DNA from: Bacilli bacterium
GTDB taxonomy: Bacteria > Bacillota_I > Bacilli_A > RF39 > UBA660
DNA length: 7,540 nucleotides
Direction: 5' to 3'
NCBI GenBank assembly: GCA_900771805.1
Contig: CAAGPL010000039.1
Location: 1 to 7,540, forward strand
Both the position numbers and the translations under genes were made by a program. The notes under the pieces are model-generated. The model did no database searches. It worked only from the letters and a program-made list of their open reading frames with translations, and had not been told where the DNA came from. Below, one piece after another: positions 1 to 5,985 of the stretch (the stretch's first letter is position 1; each line of letters starts with the position of its first letter).

Positions 1-73
1 ATGCATAACCTGCTACCATTACTAAAAGAAGTGCTAAGCATCCTACAAATATTTTATTTCTTGTCTTATCCAC
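1..73 (-). CDS. Exported protein of the G-tract cassette family, 5' fragment
   Basis: Only the first 24 codons are in the window; the rest lies beyond position 1. The start is a GTG at 71-73, five bases downstream of a strong AAGGAGGAG ribosome binding site (79-87). The visible residues give a basic N-terminus (MDKTRNK) followed by a hydrophobic helix ending GYA. They match the paralogue starting at 6702 except for Val instead of Ile at residue 10, and match the paralogue at the right edge throughout. By comparison, the next residues should be LFSQNL followed by an AKA-type cleavage site. The gene has its own promoter with a G9 spacer tract and follows the terminator of the rpsB operon, so it is a separate transcription unit. 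What the mature part does cannot be seen. The identity of the leader is certain; the function is unknown. Confidence 0.85.
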   Translation of the reverse strand, partial: MDKTRNKIFVGCLALLLVMVAGYA

Positions 74-74
74 A
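66..74 (+). promoter_or_regulatory. DnaA-box-like nonamer at the GTG start, copy 1
   Basis: TTATCCACA on the plus strand matches the strong DnaA-box consensus (TTATNCACA) exactly. Read on the minus strand it overlaps the GTG start and the second codon (GTG GAT AA), which may be why the family uses GTG rather than ATG. It forms a 10-bp inverted repeat (66-75) with 149-158. The sequence match is certain; binding by DnaA is inference. Confidence 0.45.
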
Positions 75-99
75 ATTACTCCTCCTTACCTTTACTTTC

Positions 100-121
100 T
101 ACATGTTTATAATATCATGTA
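100..121. promoter_or_regulatory. 22-bp dyad around the -10, copy 1 (operator candidate)
   Basis: TACATG-N10-CATGTA is a perfect 6-bp inverted repeat centred on the -10 hexamer of the cassette promoter. A dimeric repressor or activator could bind here, and it is unchanged in copy 2 (6729-6750). No regulator gene is visible in the window. The copies are nearly identical throughout this stretch, so conservation alone does not prove function. Confidence 0.4.
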
Positions 122-136
122 CCCCCCCCCGGTCAA
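109..136 (-). promoter_or_regulatory. Cassette promoter, copy 1, with G-tract spacer
   Basis: On the minus strand the -35 is TTGACC (131-136, five of six bases of consensus) and the -10 is TATTAT (109-114), preceded by TG and one base, giving an extended -10. The spacer (115-130) is 16 bp and begins with nine Gs. An A-run upstream of the -35 could act as an UP element. The predicted start is near 102, leaving a leader of about 30 bases with the ribosome binding site. Promoters with homopolymeric G in the spacer are phase-variable in other bacteria (Neisseria porA); that this one switches is inference. Confidence 0.75.
122..130. repeat. C9/G9 homopolymer, copy 1
   Basis: Nine Cs on the plus strand (nine Gs on the transcribed strand) are flanked by A and GG in otherwise AT-rich sequence. 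The tract lies wholly between -35 and -10, so each base gained or lost by slipped-strand mispairing changes the promoter spacer by one. Homopolymers of this length are also prone to sequencing and assembly length errors. Confidence 0.9.
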
Positions 137-149
137 GTTTTTTTGTTCT

Positions 150-158
150 TGTGGATAA
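150..158 (-). promoter_or_regulatory. DnaA-box-like nonamer upstream of the -35, copy 1
   Basis: TTATCCACA on the minus strand (TGTGGATAA on plus) is a second exact DnaA-box match, 13 bp upstream of the -35 and oriented opposite to the one at 66-74. Together the two frame the promoter in a 93-bp segment (66-158). They could be DnaA sites or arms of an invertible segment; neither is proven. Confidence 0.45.
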
Positions 159-179
159 CAAATTCGTCAAATTTTTGTC

Positions 180-202
180 AAAAAAAGAAGCCTTAAGCTT
201 CT
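180..202 (-). terminator. Rho-independent terminator of the rpsB-tsf-lipoprotein operon
   Basis: On the minus strand AGAAGC (197-202) pairs with GCTTCT (186-191) around a five-base loop, followed by a T-run (180-186). It sits six bases after the stop of the lipoprotein gene and separates that operon from the cassette promoter of copy 1. Confidence 0.8.
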
Positions 203-208
203 ACATTT

Positions 209-781
209 TTAGATTAATTTTTCATTTTGTTTCATTTTCTTTAATAAACTATTAAAATTATCTTTTAATTTTTTCTTTGCTTCTTCATTCATTATTTCTT
301 CACTATCAGAGTCTATAGTACCTATATAAATACCTGTTATATTACCATTATTTACAAATATAACAGTAGGAGCTTTTATTTTTTCTAATTCTTCTTCATT
401 TATATTTATATAATCTTTTAATATATTATATAATTCCTGATATTCTTTTGTATTATTTTCTCTAATATCTTTAAAATTATAATATAAAATTTCTTTAATT
501 TTATTTTCCTTTCCAGCATCATTTAGTACTGGTACAATTTTTTTACATAAATCACATGAAGGAAAGCCTAAATATATAACTCCAGTTTTATTTTTTAAAG
601 TATCTATTATATTAGCATAACTTGAATATTTATATATATTATTAGTATTATTCATTTCATATTCTTTACTAAACCTTATAGAATCGGTATTATTATCATC
701 TTCTACACGAGTTATTTCAATACTTTTACAGCCCATTAAAACAAGCAAAAAAGTTAGTAATAACGCCACTAACTTTTTCAT
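209..781 (-). CDS. Thioredoxin-fold lipoprotein
   Basis: A 190-residue predicted lipoprotein with a thioredoxin-like domain. The N-terminus has a basic start (MKK), a hydrophobic stretch and a lipobox ending LMGC, with Cys18 as the lipidation site. Residues 19-50 are an Asn/Asp-rich linker. The fold's marks follow: a strand and CxxC in GFPSCDLC (Cys76 and Cys79), and a cis-proline segment KAPTVIFV (Pro138). The protein would sit on the outer face of the membrane as a thiol oxidoreductase; the sequence resembles the thioredoxin-like proteins called bacteriocin transport accessory proteins, a family whose role is poorly defined. The ATG lies two bases after the tsf stop, with an AAAGGTGA ribosome binding site inside the last tsf codons. 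It is therefore cotranscribed, probably translationally coupled, with rpsB and tsf. That is an unusual partner for a translation operon. Its substrate is unknown; nearby exported proteins carry four cysteines each. Confidence 0.85.
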   Translation of the reverse strand: MKKLVALLLTFLLVLMGCKSIEITRVEDDNNTDSIRFSKEYEMNNTNNIYKYSSYANIIDTLKNKTGVIYLGFPSCDLCKKIVPVLNDAGKENKIKEILYYNFKDIRENNTKEYQELYNILKDYININEEELEKIKAPTVIFVNNGNITGIYIGTIDSDSEEIMNEEAKKKLKDNFNSLLKKMKQNEKLI

Positions 782-783
782 GA

Positions 784-1656
784 TTATTCACCTTTCATTT
801 GAGCAGCTACTTCTTCAGCAAAGTTTTCTTGACGTTTTTCAAGACCTTCTCCAACTTCATATCTTACAACATCAACAATTTTACCACCATTATTGCTTAC
901 GTATTTAGCAACAGAAACAGAATTATCTTTAACAAATTCTTGTTCTTCTAAACAAATTTCTTTATAATACTTGTTTATTCTTCCCATTACCATTTTTTCA
1001 GCAATATTAGCTGGTTTACCTTCTTTTATAGCCTCTTCAGTTAAAATTTGTTTTTCGTGTTCAACTTGTTCAGCTGGAACTTGTTCTTTTTTTACATACT
1101 CAGGACGCATAGCAGCAGCATGCATAGATACATCTTTTGCAACTTCTTCACTTGCACCATCAAGTAATGTTAAAACAGAAATTTTACCACCCATATGAAT
1201 GTATGCTCCAAAATTTTGATTATCATTTTTTTCTAGTAATGTAAATCTTCTAAATGAAATTTTTTCCCCAATTGTTGCAGTCATATTTGTAACAGCATCA
1301 TTTAAAGTACCATCCTCACATGAAAGTGCTAATGCTTCTTCATTTGTTTTTGCATTACTATTTAAAATTACTTTAGCAACATCAGTAATAAAATTTTGAA
1401 ATTTTTCATTTTTTGCAACGAAATCTGTTTCACAATTAATTTCAAGAATAACAGCTTTATTACCCTCAGTTATAACAGTAGATAATCCTTCAGCAGCAAT
1501 TCTTCCAGCTTTCTTTGCTGCTTTAGCAATACCCTTTTCTCTTAACCATTCAGTTGCTTTTTTAATATCATTATTATTTTCTTCTAAAGCTTTTTTACAA
1601 TCCATCATTCCAGCTCCAGAAATATCTCTTAATTCTTTAATTAAACTTGCATTCAT
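784..1656 (-). CDS. tsf: Elongation factor Ts
   Basis: EF-Ts (290 residues, the usual length) is the guanine nucleotide exchange factor that regenerates EF-Tu-GTP in the cytoplasm. The N-terminal UBA-like domain is plain (residues 1-55, with SGAGMMDCKKAL at 13-24 and ATEWLREKG). The family signature ETDFVAKNEKF, whose TDFV contacts EF-Tu, is at 76-86. Two core subdomains follow, with the conserved HAAAMRPEYV stretch. The ATG at 1656 is preceded by an AGAGGAGA ribosome binding site at normal spacing. The gene lies 53 bases after rpsB without a visible terminator between them, the classic rpsB-tsf order. The usual followers pyrH and frr are absent here; a thioredoxin-fold lipoprotein gene follows instead. 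Confidence 0.98.
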   Translation of the reverse strand: MNASLIKELRDISGAGMMDCKKALEENNNDIKKATEWLREKGIAKAAKKAGRIAAEGLSTVITEGNKAVILEINCETDFVAKNEKFQNFITDVAKVILNSNAKTNEEALALSCEDGTLNDAVTNMTATIGEKISFRRFTLLEKNDNQNFGAYIHMGGKISVLTLLDGASEEVAKDVSMHAAAMRPEYVKKEQVPAEQVEHEKQILTEEAIKEGKPANIAEKMVMGRINKYYKEICLEEQEFVKDNSVSVAKYVSNNGGKIVDVVRYEVGEGLEKRQENFAEEVAAQMKGE

Positions 1657-1709
1657 ATTTTTAATCTCCTCTTATAATTAAAACTGATTTATTAATCATC
1701 TTTTATTAA

Positions 1710-2771
1710 TTATTTTTTTAAAGCTTTTAAAAGTTCGTCTTTCTTTAATTTAGAATAACCTTCTATTTTAGCCTCTTTAGCCATTTGCTTTAATTCAGCA
1801 ACTGTTTTTTTAGCTAAATCAGTTATTTCTTCTTTAACTTCTTCAGCCTTCTTTTTAGTAGCTTCCTTTACTTCTTCTACTTTTGGTTTTGCTTCTTCTT
1901 TTACTTTAGATGCAACTTCTTTTACTGCTTTTTTAGTTTCCTCTATTTTTGGTTCTACTTCTTTAATAGTTTCTTTTACTTTCTTTATAGCTACTTTTTT
2001 AACATCTTTAGCTAATTCTTTTACATCATTTGCAACTTCTTTTGCAGAAGCTTTTACTTTATCTTCTTCAGATATATAATCCTCAACAGGTTTACCTGTT
2101 GCTTCACATATAGCATTATTTAAAACACCAAGTACGATTTTAACAGCACGAATAGCATCATCATTACCAGGAATAACATAATCTACTAAATCTGGATCAC
2201 AGTTAGTATCTACGATACCAAATACTGGAATGTTTAACTTATGTGCTTCATTTATTGCATTAATTTCCTTTTTAGGATCAACAATAATCATAGCTTGTGG
2301 TAATTTTTTCATTTCTCTAAGTCCGCAGAAATATGAATTTAATTTATCATATTCTTTACGAATATTAACAACTTCTTTTTTAGGTAATTTATCAAATGTA
2401 CCATCTTTTTCCATTTTTTCAATTTGATCTAAACGATTAATTCTTCTTCTTATTGTTCTAAAGTTAGTAAGTGTTCCACCTAACCAACGTTTAGTAACAT
2501 AGTAACTATCTGATCTAGTAGCTTCTTCTAAAGTAGCTTCTTCAGCTTGTTTTTTAGTTCCTACGAAGATAACCTTTCCACCGTTTAATGTGATTTCTTT
2601 TAAAGCCGCATATGCTTCTTCAATTTTCTTTACTGTCTTTTGTAAATCGATAATATAAATATCATCTCTTGAAGTAAAGATATATTCTTTCATCTTTGGA
2701 TTCCATCTTTTTGTTTGATGTCCAAAATGTACACCTGCTTCTAGCAAGTAACTCATTGATACAACTGGCAT
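1710..2771 (-). CDS. rpsB: Ribosomal protein S2 with a long C-terminal extension ending in a Rho_N/SAP-like domain
   Basis: Small-subunit ribosomal protein uS2. Residues 1-232 are a complete S2: MSYLLEAGVHFGHQTKRWNP near the start, KRWLGGTLTNF at 94-104, and VDTNCDPDLVDYVIPGNDDA at 187-206. Typical S2 proteins stop close to this point (about 240-250 residues); this one reaches 353. Residues 236-318 are a Lys/Glu/Ala/Val-rich, probably helical low-complexity stretch. Residues 319-353 (TVAELKQMAKEAKIEGYSKL, then KKDELLKALKK) look like a Rho N-terminal/SAP-type helical nucleic-acid-binding module. I chose the ATG at 2771 because an AAGGAGG site sits eight bases upstream and S2 proteins begin here. 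An in-frame ATG at 2810 would add 13 residues (MKNLEVKTKEEKE) with a poor ribosome binding site. It is first in an operon with tsf and the lipoprotein gene. Confidence 0.96.
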   Translation of the reverse strand: MPVVSMSYLLEAGVHFGHQTKRWNPKMKEYIFTSRDDIYIIDLQKTVKKIEEAYAALKEITLNGGKVIFVGTKKQAEEATLEEATRSDSYYVTKRWLGGTLTNFRTIRRRINRLDQIEKMEKDGTFDKLPKKEVVNIRKEYDKLNSYFCGLREMKKLPQAMIIVDPKKEINAINEAHKLNIPVFGIVDTNCDPDLVDYVIPGNDDAIRAVKIVLGVLNNAICEATGKPVEDYISEEDKVKASAKEVANDVKELAKDVKKVAIKKVKETIKEVEPKIEETKKAVKEVASKVKEEAKPKVEEVKEATKKKAEEVKEEITDLAKKTVAELKQMAKEAKIEGYSKLKKDELLKALKK

Positions 2772-2779
2772 TTCTTTTT

Positions 2780-2786
2780 CCTCCTT
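2780..2786 (-). promoter_or_regulatory. Ribosome binding site deciding the rpsB start
   Basis: AAGGAGG on the minus strand, eight bases before the ATG at 2771. It favours this start over the in-frame ATG at 2810. A second GGAGG (in tttGGAGGtt) lies a little further upstream, between the two ATGs. Confidence 0.85.
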
Positions 2787-2888
2787 CGTTTTAACCTCCA
2801 AATTTTTCATCTTTATACTTCATCCTCTTCGGACACTCGAAATATAAATCCAAATTTGTGCGTATTTTCTTTCCTTGTTTGAAAAGCC
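2787..2888 (-). promoter_or_regulatory. rpsB 5' untranslated leader
   Basis: From the predicted transcription start near 2888 to the ATG the leader is about 117 bases, much longer than the 13-30 base leaders of the other genes here. Ribosomal protein operons often have autoregulatory leaders. I can see only a weak local stem (TTCG pairing with CGAA) and recognise no known riboswitch or S2-binding structure. Its role is inferred from length and context. Confidence 0.35.
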
Positions 2889-2894
2889 ATGCAT

Positions 2895-2924
2895 ATTATA
2901 ACACATAATTATTATATGATACAA
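2895..2924 (-). promoter_or_regulatory. rpsB operon promoter
   Basis: On the minus strand the -10 is a perfect TATAAT (2895-2900) with the extended TG one base further upstream. The -35 candidate TTGTAT (2919-2924) matches only TTG, with an 18-bp spacer. It sits between the fic terminator and rpsB and would drive rpsB, tsf and the lipoprotein gene. Confidence 0.7.
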
Positions 2925-2979
2925 GGTGTTTTTTTATATTTTATATTAAAATAGATTTTATAATACTGATTTTCAAAAG

Positions 2980-3008
2980 AAAAAAACTAAGGTGCTTTAG
3001 CATCTTAG
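2980..3008 (-). terminator. Rho-independent terminator of fic
   Basis: On the minus strand CTAAG-A-TGC pairs with GCA-C-CTTAG around TAAA: nine positions with one A-C mismatch, followed by seven Ts (2980-2986). The stem overlaps the fic stop codon. It isolates fic from the rpsB promoter. Confidence 0.8.
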
Positions 3009-3616
3009 TCATTACCTAATTTCTCGGTGCAATATGCATTATATCCTTCGTATTCATAACTTGTATCTAGGCCCTTCATAAACACCTGTCGATCATTAAT
3101 TTTATCAGTTAAAGCATCTTGAAGTAGTAATCTGATTTCTAAATCTCTAACTGGACTTCTTTCCATTGCAAGCAAATAATCTTCTTTATTAATTTTACTC
3201 CAATCAATTACTTTGTTAAGTTCTTTTTTTAAAATCAAATCAAGCCAAATACGAGTACTTCTACCATTTCCTTCTCTAAATGGATGAGCAATATTCATTT
3301 CAACATATTTTTTTATAATATCATCAAAATTCTTTTGTGGCATATTATCTATCTTGTTTAATACGTCTTCTAAATACATAGATGAAGCAAATCTAAAATT
3401 ACCCTTTGCAATATTTTCTTTCCTTACATTACCAGCAAATGAGTATATTTCACCAAATAAGTATTTATGAATATCTGATAAACTTTTAAAAGTTCCAACC
3501 TCAAATTCATCTATTTTGTTTGTATCAAACAACTTAAGTGCTTTTAGTTTAGTAATTTTTTCTTCTTCATTTGCAAGTTCAACCGAACTAGTTATTCCTA
3601 ACTTATTTTCTAACAT
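3005..3616 (-). CDS. fic: Fic-domain protein AMPylase, self-inhibited class III type
   Basis: A 203-residue single-domain Fic protein. Such enzymes usually transfer AMP from ATP to a hydroxyl side chain of a target protein. The catalytic motif HPFREGNGRSTR is complete at residues 111-122: catalytic His111, acidic Glu115, the GNG anion hole and Arg119/Arg122. The C-terminus carries SYEYEG (186-191), which fits the inhibitory-helix pattern [S/T]xxxE[G/N], with Glu190 as the expected autoinhibitory glutamate. Placement at the C-terminus is that of class III Fic proteins such as Neisseria NmFic, which need no separate antitoxin. None is encoded next to it. The ATG has AGGAG eight bases upstream and its own promoter. 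The flanking genes are housekeeping, so they say nothing about its target, which cannot be predicted. A regulatory or stress-related role is inference. Confidence 0.93.
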   Translation of the reverse strand: MLENKLGITSSVELANEEEKITKLKALKLFDTNKIDEFEVGTFKSLSDIHKYLFGEIYSFAGNVRKENIAKGNFRFASSMYLEDVLNKIDNMPQKNFDDIIKKYVEMNIAHPFREGNGRSTRIWLDLILKKELNKVIDWSKINKEDYLLAMERSPVRDLEIRLLLQDALTDKINDRQVFMKGLDTSYEYEGYNAYCTEKLGND

Positions 3617-3642
3617 TATATAGTCTCCTGTAACATGTTTAT

Positions 3643-3651
3643 ATTATACCA
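3643..3651 (-). promoter_or_regulatory. fic promoter (extended -10)
   Basis: TGGTATAAT on the minus strand: a perfect -10 (3643-3648) with extended TG. I see no convincing -35 at 16-18 bp. The predicted start is near 3636, about 20 bases before the ATG. The bases just downstream (ATAAACATGT) resemble those after the -10 of the cassette promoters, possibly by chance. Confidence 0.6.
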
Positions 3652-3748
3652 TAAATACTGAAATTTTACCATATTCCAAGCAGAAAACTCCCGGTACTTT
3701 AAAAAAAATAAATCTTCCTTTGCTTTTTTTCTTCTAAAAAATATTATT

Positions 3749-5914
3749 CTAAAAATTAACTGGATTAAAATCTAGTTCTACTTTAATCTTATTATTTCCT
3801 TCATAAATTTTTAACATTTCATTTAATGCAGTATATAATTTCTCATCTTTTTTATACTTTAATATAACTTGAAAATTATAAGTATTATTTATTCTTAAAA
3901 CATTTGCTATTGAAGGACCCAAAATATTTGTATTAAAGCTTAAATTTCTTTTTAAAAATTGGCTTATTTTCTTAGCCTCTTCTATTCCATATTTAAAATC
4001 TTTGGATGATATTTTAATTAATGTTAAAAAACAATATGGTGGATAATTTAAATTTTTTCTAACTTTCATTTCCTTTTCATAAAATGTTTTGTAATCATGA
4101 TTTTTTGCACACAAAATGCTATAGTGTTCTGGATTAAATGTTTGAATAATAGCACATCCTTCCATTTTATCTCTACCAGATCTTCCTATTACTTGGTCTA
4201 ACAAACTAAATGTTACCTCACTACTTCTATAATTTGGAATATTTAAAGATGAGTCAGCATTTATTACACCAACTAGCGTTACACAAGGAAAGTTAAGTCC
4301 TTTAGAGATCATTTGTGTTCCTACTAATATATTATAATTGCCACTACTAAATTTTTCTATTATTTTACTATGAGATCCTTTAGTAGATGTCGTATCAGCA
4401 TCCATTCTAAGTGTTTTAGAAAAAGGAAATATACGTTTTATTTCTTCTTCTACTCTTTCAGTACCAAGTCCTAAACTTGTTATTTCCTTTTGTTTACAAC
4501 TAGGACAAACAACATTCTTATTTTCAGCATATCCACAATAATGACATCTTAACATACCAGAAGTTTTATGATAAGTAAGCGTTATATCACAGTTAGGACA
4601 TTTAAATGTATATCCACAAGATTTACATGATAAATAAGTTGAATAGCCTCTTCTATTTAATAAGAGCATAACCTGTTCATTTTTTTCTAATCTTTTTTCT
4701 ATTTCATCTTTTAGTAAATCAGAAAAAATTATGTTACCTTTTCTTATTTCATTTTTCATATCTACTATGGTAACTTTTGGAAGAGGCTTTTTATTTACTC
4801 TTTCTTCCATTTCTAAAAGATTATAATATCCTCTTTTAGCTCTTGCATAACTTTCTATAGTTGGTGTTGCACTACCAAGTACTATAGGGCAATTATGAGT
4901 AACCGACCTTTCTCGTGCTATATCAAGAGTGTTATACCTTGGATTATTTTCCTGTTTATAGCTTTCTGAATGTTCTTCATCTATAATTATTATTCCAATG
5001 TTTTTAAGAGGTGCAAAAATAGCAGACCTTGCACCTATTACAACGTGAACTAATCCTTTTCTTATCTTTCTTATTTCATCAAACCTTTCACCATCTGATA
5101 AAGAAGAATGAAGAATAGCAATATTATCTTTAAAAACACCTTTAAATCTAGCTGTTATCTGAGGAGTTAGACTTATTTCTGGAACAAGTATAATTGCATC
5201 TTTTCCATTTTTTATAACCTCATTTACAACGTCAATATAAACCTCTGTTTTACCTGATCCTGTAACCCCATATAAAAGATTTATAGAAGATTTATTTAAA
5301 TAAGACTTTAATCTTTTAGATATTTCCTCTTGCTTTTTAGTAAGTGTTATTTTTCTTTCATCTAAATTTGTTTTTACTTCTCTATATACTTCCTTAGAAT
5401 ACTCTATAACTATTTTTTTATCTATTAATTTTTTTAGAGAAGATTTACTTTTTATATCACTTTTTAAAACCTCATAATTACTTTTAAGAAGATTTATAAT
5501 ATCCATTTGAGCTTTTATTTTTATATCATTAATATCAACATTTTCATTTAGTTTCACAAAAATTTTAGTTAAATAATTTTTATTAGATTTATGATTAGCC
5601 TTTAATGCACGAGGAAGCATAGCTTGATATGCATATATTAATGAACATAAATATTTTTCACTCATAAATTTACCAAGTCTTAATAACTCTTCATTAAGTA
5701 CAACATCTTTATCTATTACACTAATTATATCTTTTACTTCATATTCATTAGGTTTTTTTGTATATTCCAAAACAAAACCTTCAATAATTCTATTATTAAA
5801 AGGTACTAAAACTCTTTTTCCAATAAGATTATTATCTAAATTAGTAGGAACATGATATGTAAATGTCATATCATTTTTATTTACTTTTGTTTCAATTAAT
5901 ACGTTAATATACAT
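3749..5914 (-). CDS. priA: Primosomal protein N' (PriA helicase)
   Basis: PriA (721 residues from the chosen start; E. coli 732) is the superfamily 2 DNA helicase that recognises stalled or abandoned forks and reloads the replisome. The N-terminal DNA-binding part is followed by the helicase: Walker A GVTGSGKT at 216-223, DEEH at 312-315 and GSATPT at 347-352. The inserted zinc-binding region has all eight cysteines (430, 433, 439, 442, 457, 460, 470, 473). GTQMISKGLNF is at 532-542 and motif VI, QVIGRSGR, at 574-581. It appears fully functional. The start at 5914 follows an AGGTGGT site. The in-frame ATG at 5935 overlaps the promoter's -10 and has no ribosome binding site, so I rejected it. 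The stop is TAG. The frequent neighbours def and fmt are absent, and no clear terminator separates it from fic, so read-through into fic is possible. Confidence 0.97.
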   Translation of the reverse strand: MYINVLIETKVNKNDMTFTYHVPTNLDNNLIGKRVLVPFNNRIIEGFVLEYTKKPNEYEVKDIISVIDKDVVLNEELLRLGKFMSEKYLCSLIYAYQAMLPRALKANHKSNKNYLTKIFVKLNENVDINDIKIKAQMDIINLLKSNYEVLKSDIKSKSSLKKLIDKKIVIEYSKEVYREVKTNLDERKITLTKKQEEISKRLKSYLNKSSINLLYGVTGSGKTEVYIDVVNEVIKNGKDAIILVPEISLTPQITARFKGVFKDNIAILHSSLSDGERFDEIRKIRKGLVHVVIGARSAIFAPLKNIGIIIIDEEHSESYKQENNPRYNTLDIARERSVTHNCPIVLGSATPTIESYARAKRGYYNLLEMEERVNKKPLPKVTIVDMKNEIRKGNIIFSDLLKDEIEKRLEKNEQVMLLLNRRGYSTYLSCKSCGYTFKCPNCDITLTYHKTSGMLRCHYCGYAENKNVVCPSCKQKEITSLGLGTERVEEEIKRIFPFSKTLRMDADTTSTKGSHSKIIEKFSSGNYNILVGTQMISKGLNFPCVTLVGVINADSSLNIPNYRSSEVTFSLLDQVIGRSGRDKMEGCAIIQTFNPEHYSILCAKNHDYKTFYEKEMKVRKNLNYPPYCFLTLIKISSKDFKYGIEEAKKISQFLKRNLSFNTNILGPSIANVLRINNTYNFQVILKYKKDEKLYTALNEMLKIYEGNNKIKVELDFNPVNF

Positions 5915-5920
5915 ATCATC

Positions 5921-5942
5921 ACCACCTATATTCATTATATCA
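5921..5942 (-). promoter_or_regulatory. priA promoter and start-deciding ribosome binding site
   Basis: The minus strand has an extended -10, TGATATAAT (-10 at 5934-5939), directly followed by an AGGTGGT ribosome binding site (5921-5927) six bases before the ATG at 5914. Transcription should begin near 5927, giving a leader of only about 13 bases. The -35 region falls in the T-tract of the preceding terminator and no -35 hexamer is evident. Confidence 0.6.
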
Positions 5943-5946
5943 TAAC

Positions 5947-5977
5947 AAAAAAAGATGATAAATTATTTTTTATCATC
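5947..5977 (-). terminator. Rho-independent terminator of the 5986-6702 gene
   Basis: On the minus strand GATGATAAA (5969-5977) pairs perfectly with TTTATCATC (5954-5962) around a six-base loop, followed by seven Ts (5947-5953). It begins eight bases after the stop codon and ends the cassette gene before the priA promoter. Confidence 0.9.
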
Positions 5978-5985
5978 ATATTTAT

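Larger units (their letters stand above)
1..186 (-). repeat. Cassette repeat, copy 1 (promoter plus leader, cut at window start)
   Basis: Positions 1-130 align with 6630-6759 with four substitutions and no gaps. The 54 bases at 77-130 (ribosome binding site to the end of the C/G tract) are identical to 6706-6759. Beyond the tract there is one extra G (ggtcaag against gtcaag). Similarity then continues more weakly through a shared ttgtggataacaa to the A-run at 180-186, which is the T-tract of the preceding gene's terminator. Positions 1-72 also match 7469-7540 with a single difference, at base 29. The repeat therefore carries a whole expression module (promoter, ribosome binding site, signal sequence) and stops at the terminator of an unrelated upstream gene. 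Confidence 0.95.

Noticed and set aside
1..255. Plus-strand open frame of 84 codons
   Set aside because: It is antisense to the cassette promoter, terminator and leader, contains the homopolymer and has no ribosome binding site. It is open only because it crosses AT-rich non-coding sequence.
971..1198. Plus-strand open frame inside tsf
   Set aside because: It is antisense to an intact, clearly conserved tsf gene and has no supporting signals.
2230..2427. Plus-strand open frame inside rpsB
   Set aside because: It is antisense to the conserved S2 core and has no ribosome binding site.
2772..2810. rpsB starting at the upstream ATG (13 more residues)
   Set aside because: The strong AAGGAGG sits before the inner ATG and S2 proteins begin at MPVVSMSYLL; the extension MKNLEVKTKEEKE reads like translated leader.
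3652..3748. Terminator after priA
   Set aside because: T-runs are present but I could find no hairpin worth reporting in front of them; ACCGGGAG does not pair convincingly.
3005..3748. Toxin-antitoxin pair including fic
   Set aside because: No small antitoxin gene is present on either side; the inhibitory motif is inside the Fic protein.
4528..4625. Further DnaA boxes in priA (ATATCCACA twice)
   Set aside because: Each has one mismatch and encodes the Cys-Gly-Tyr triplets of the zinc-binding region, so coding constraint explains them.
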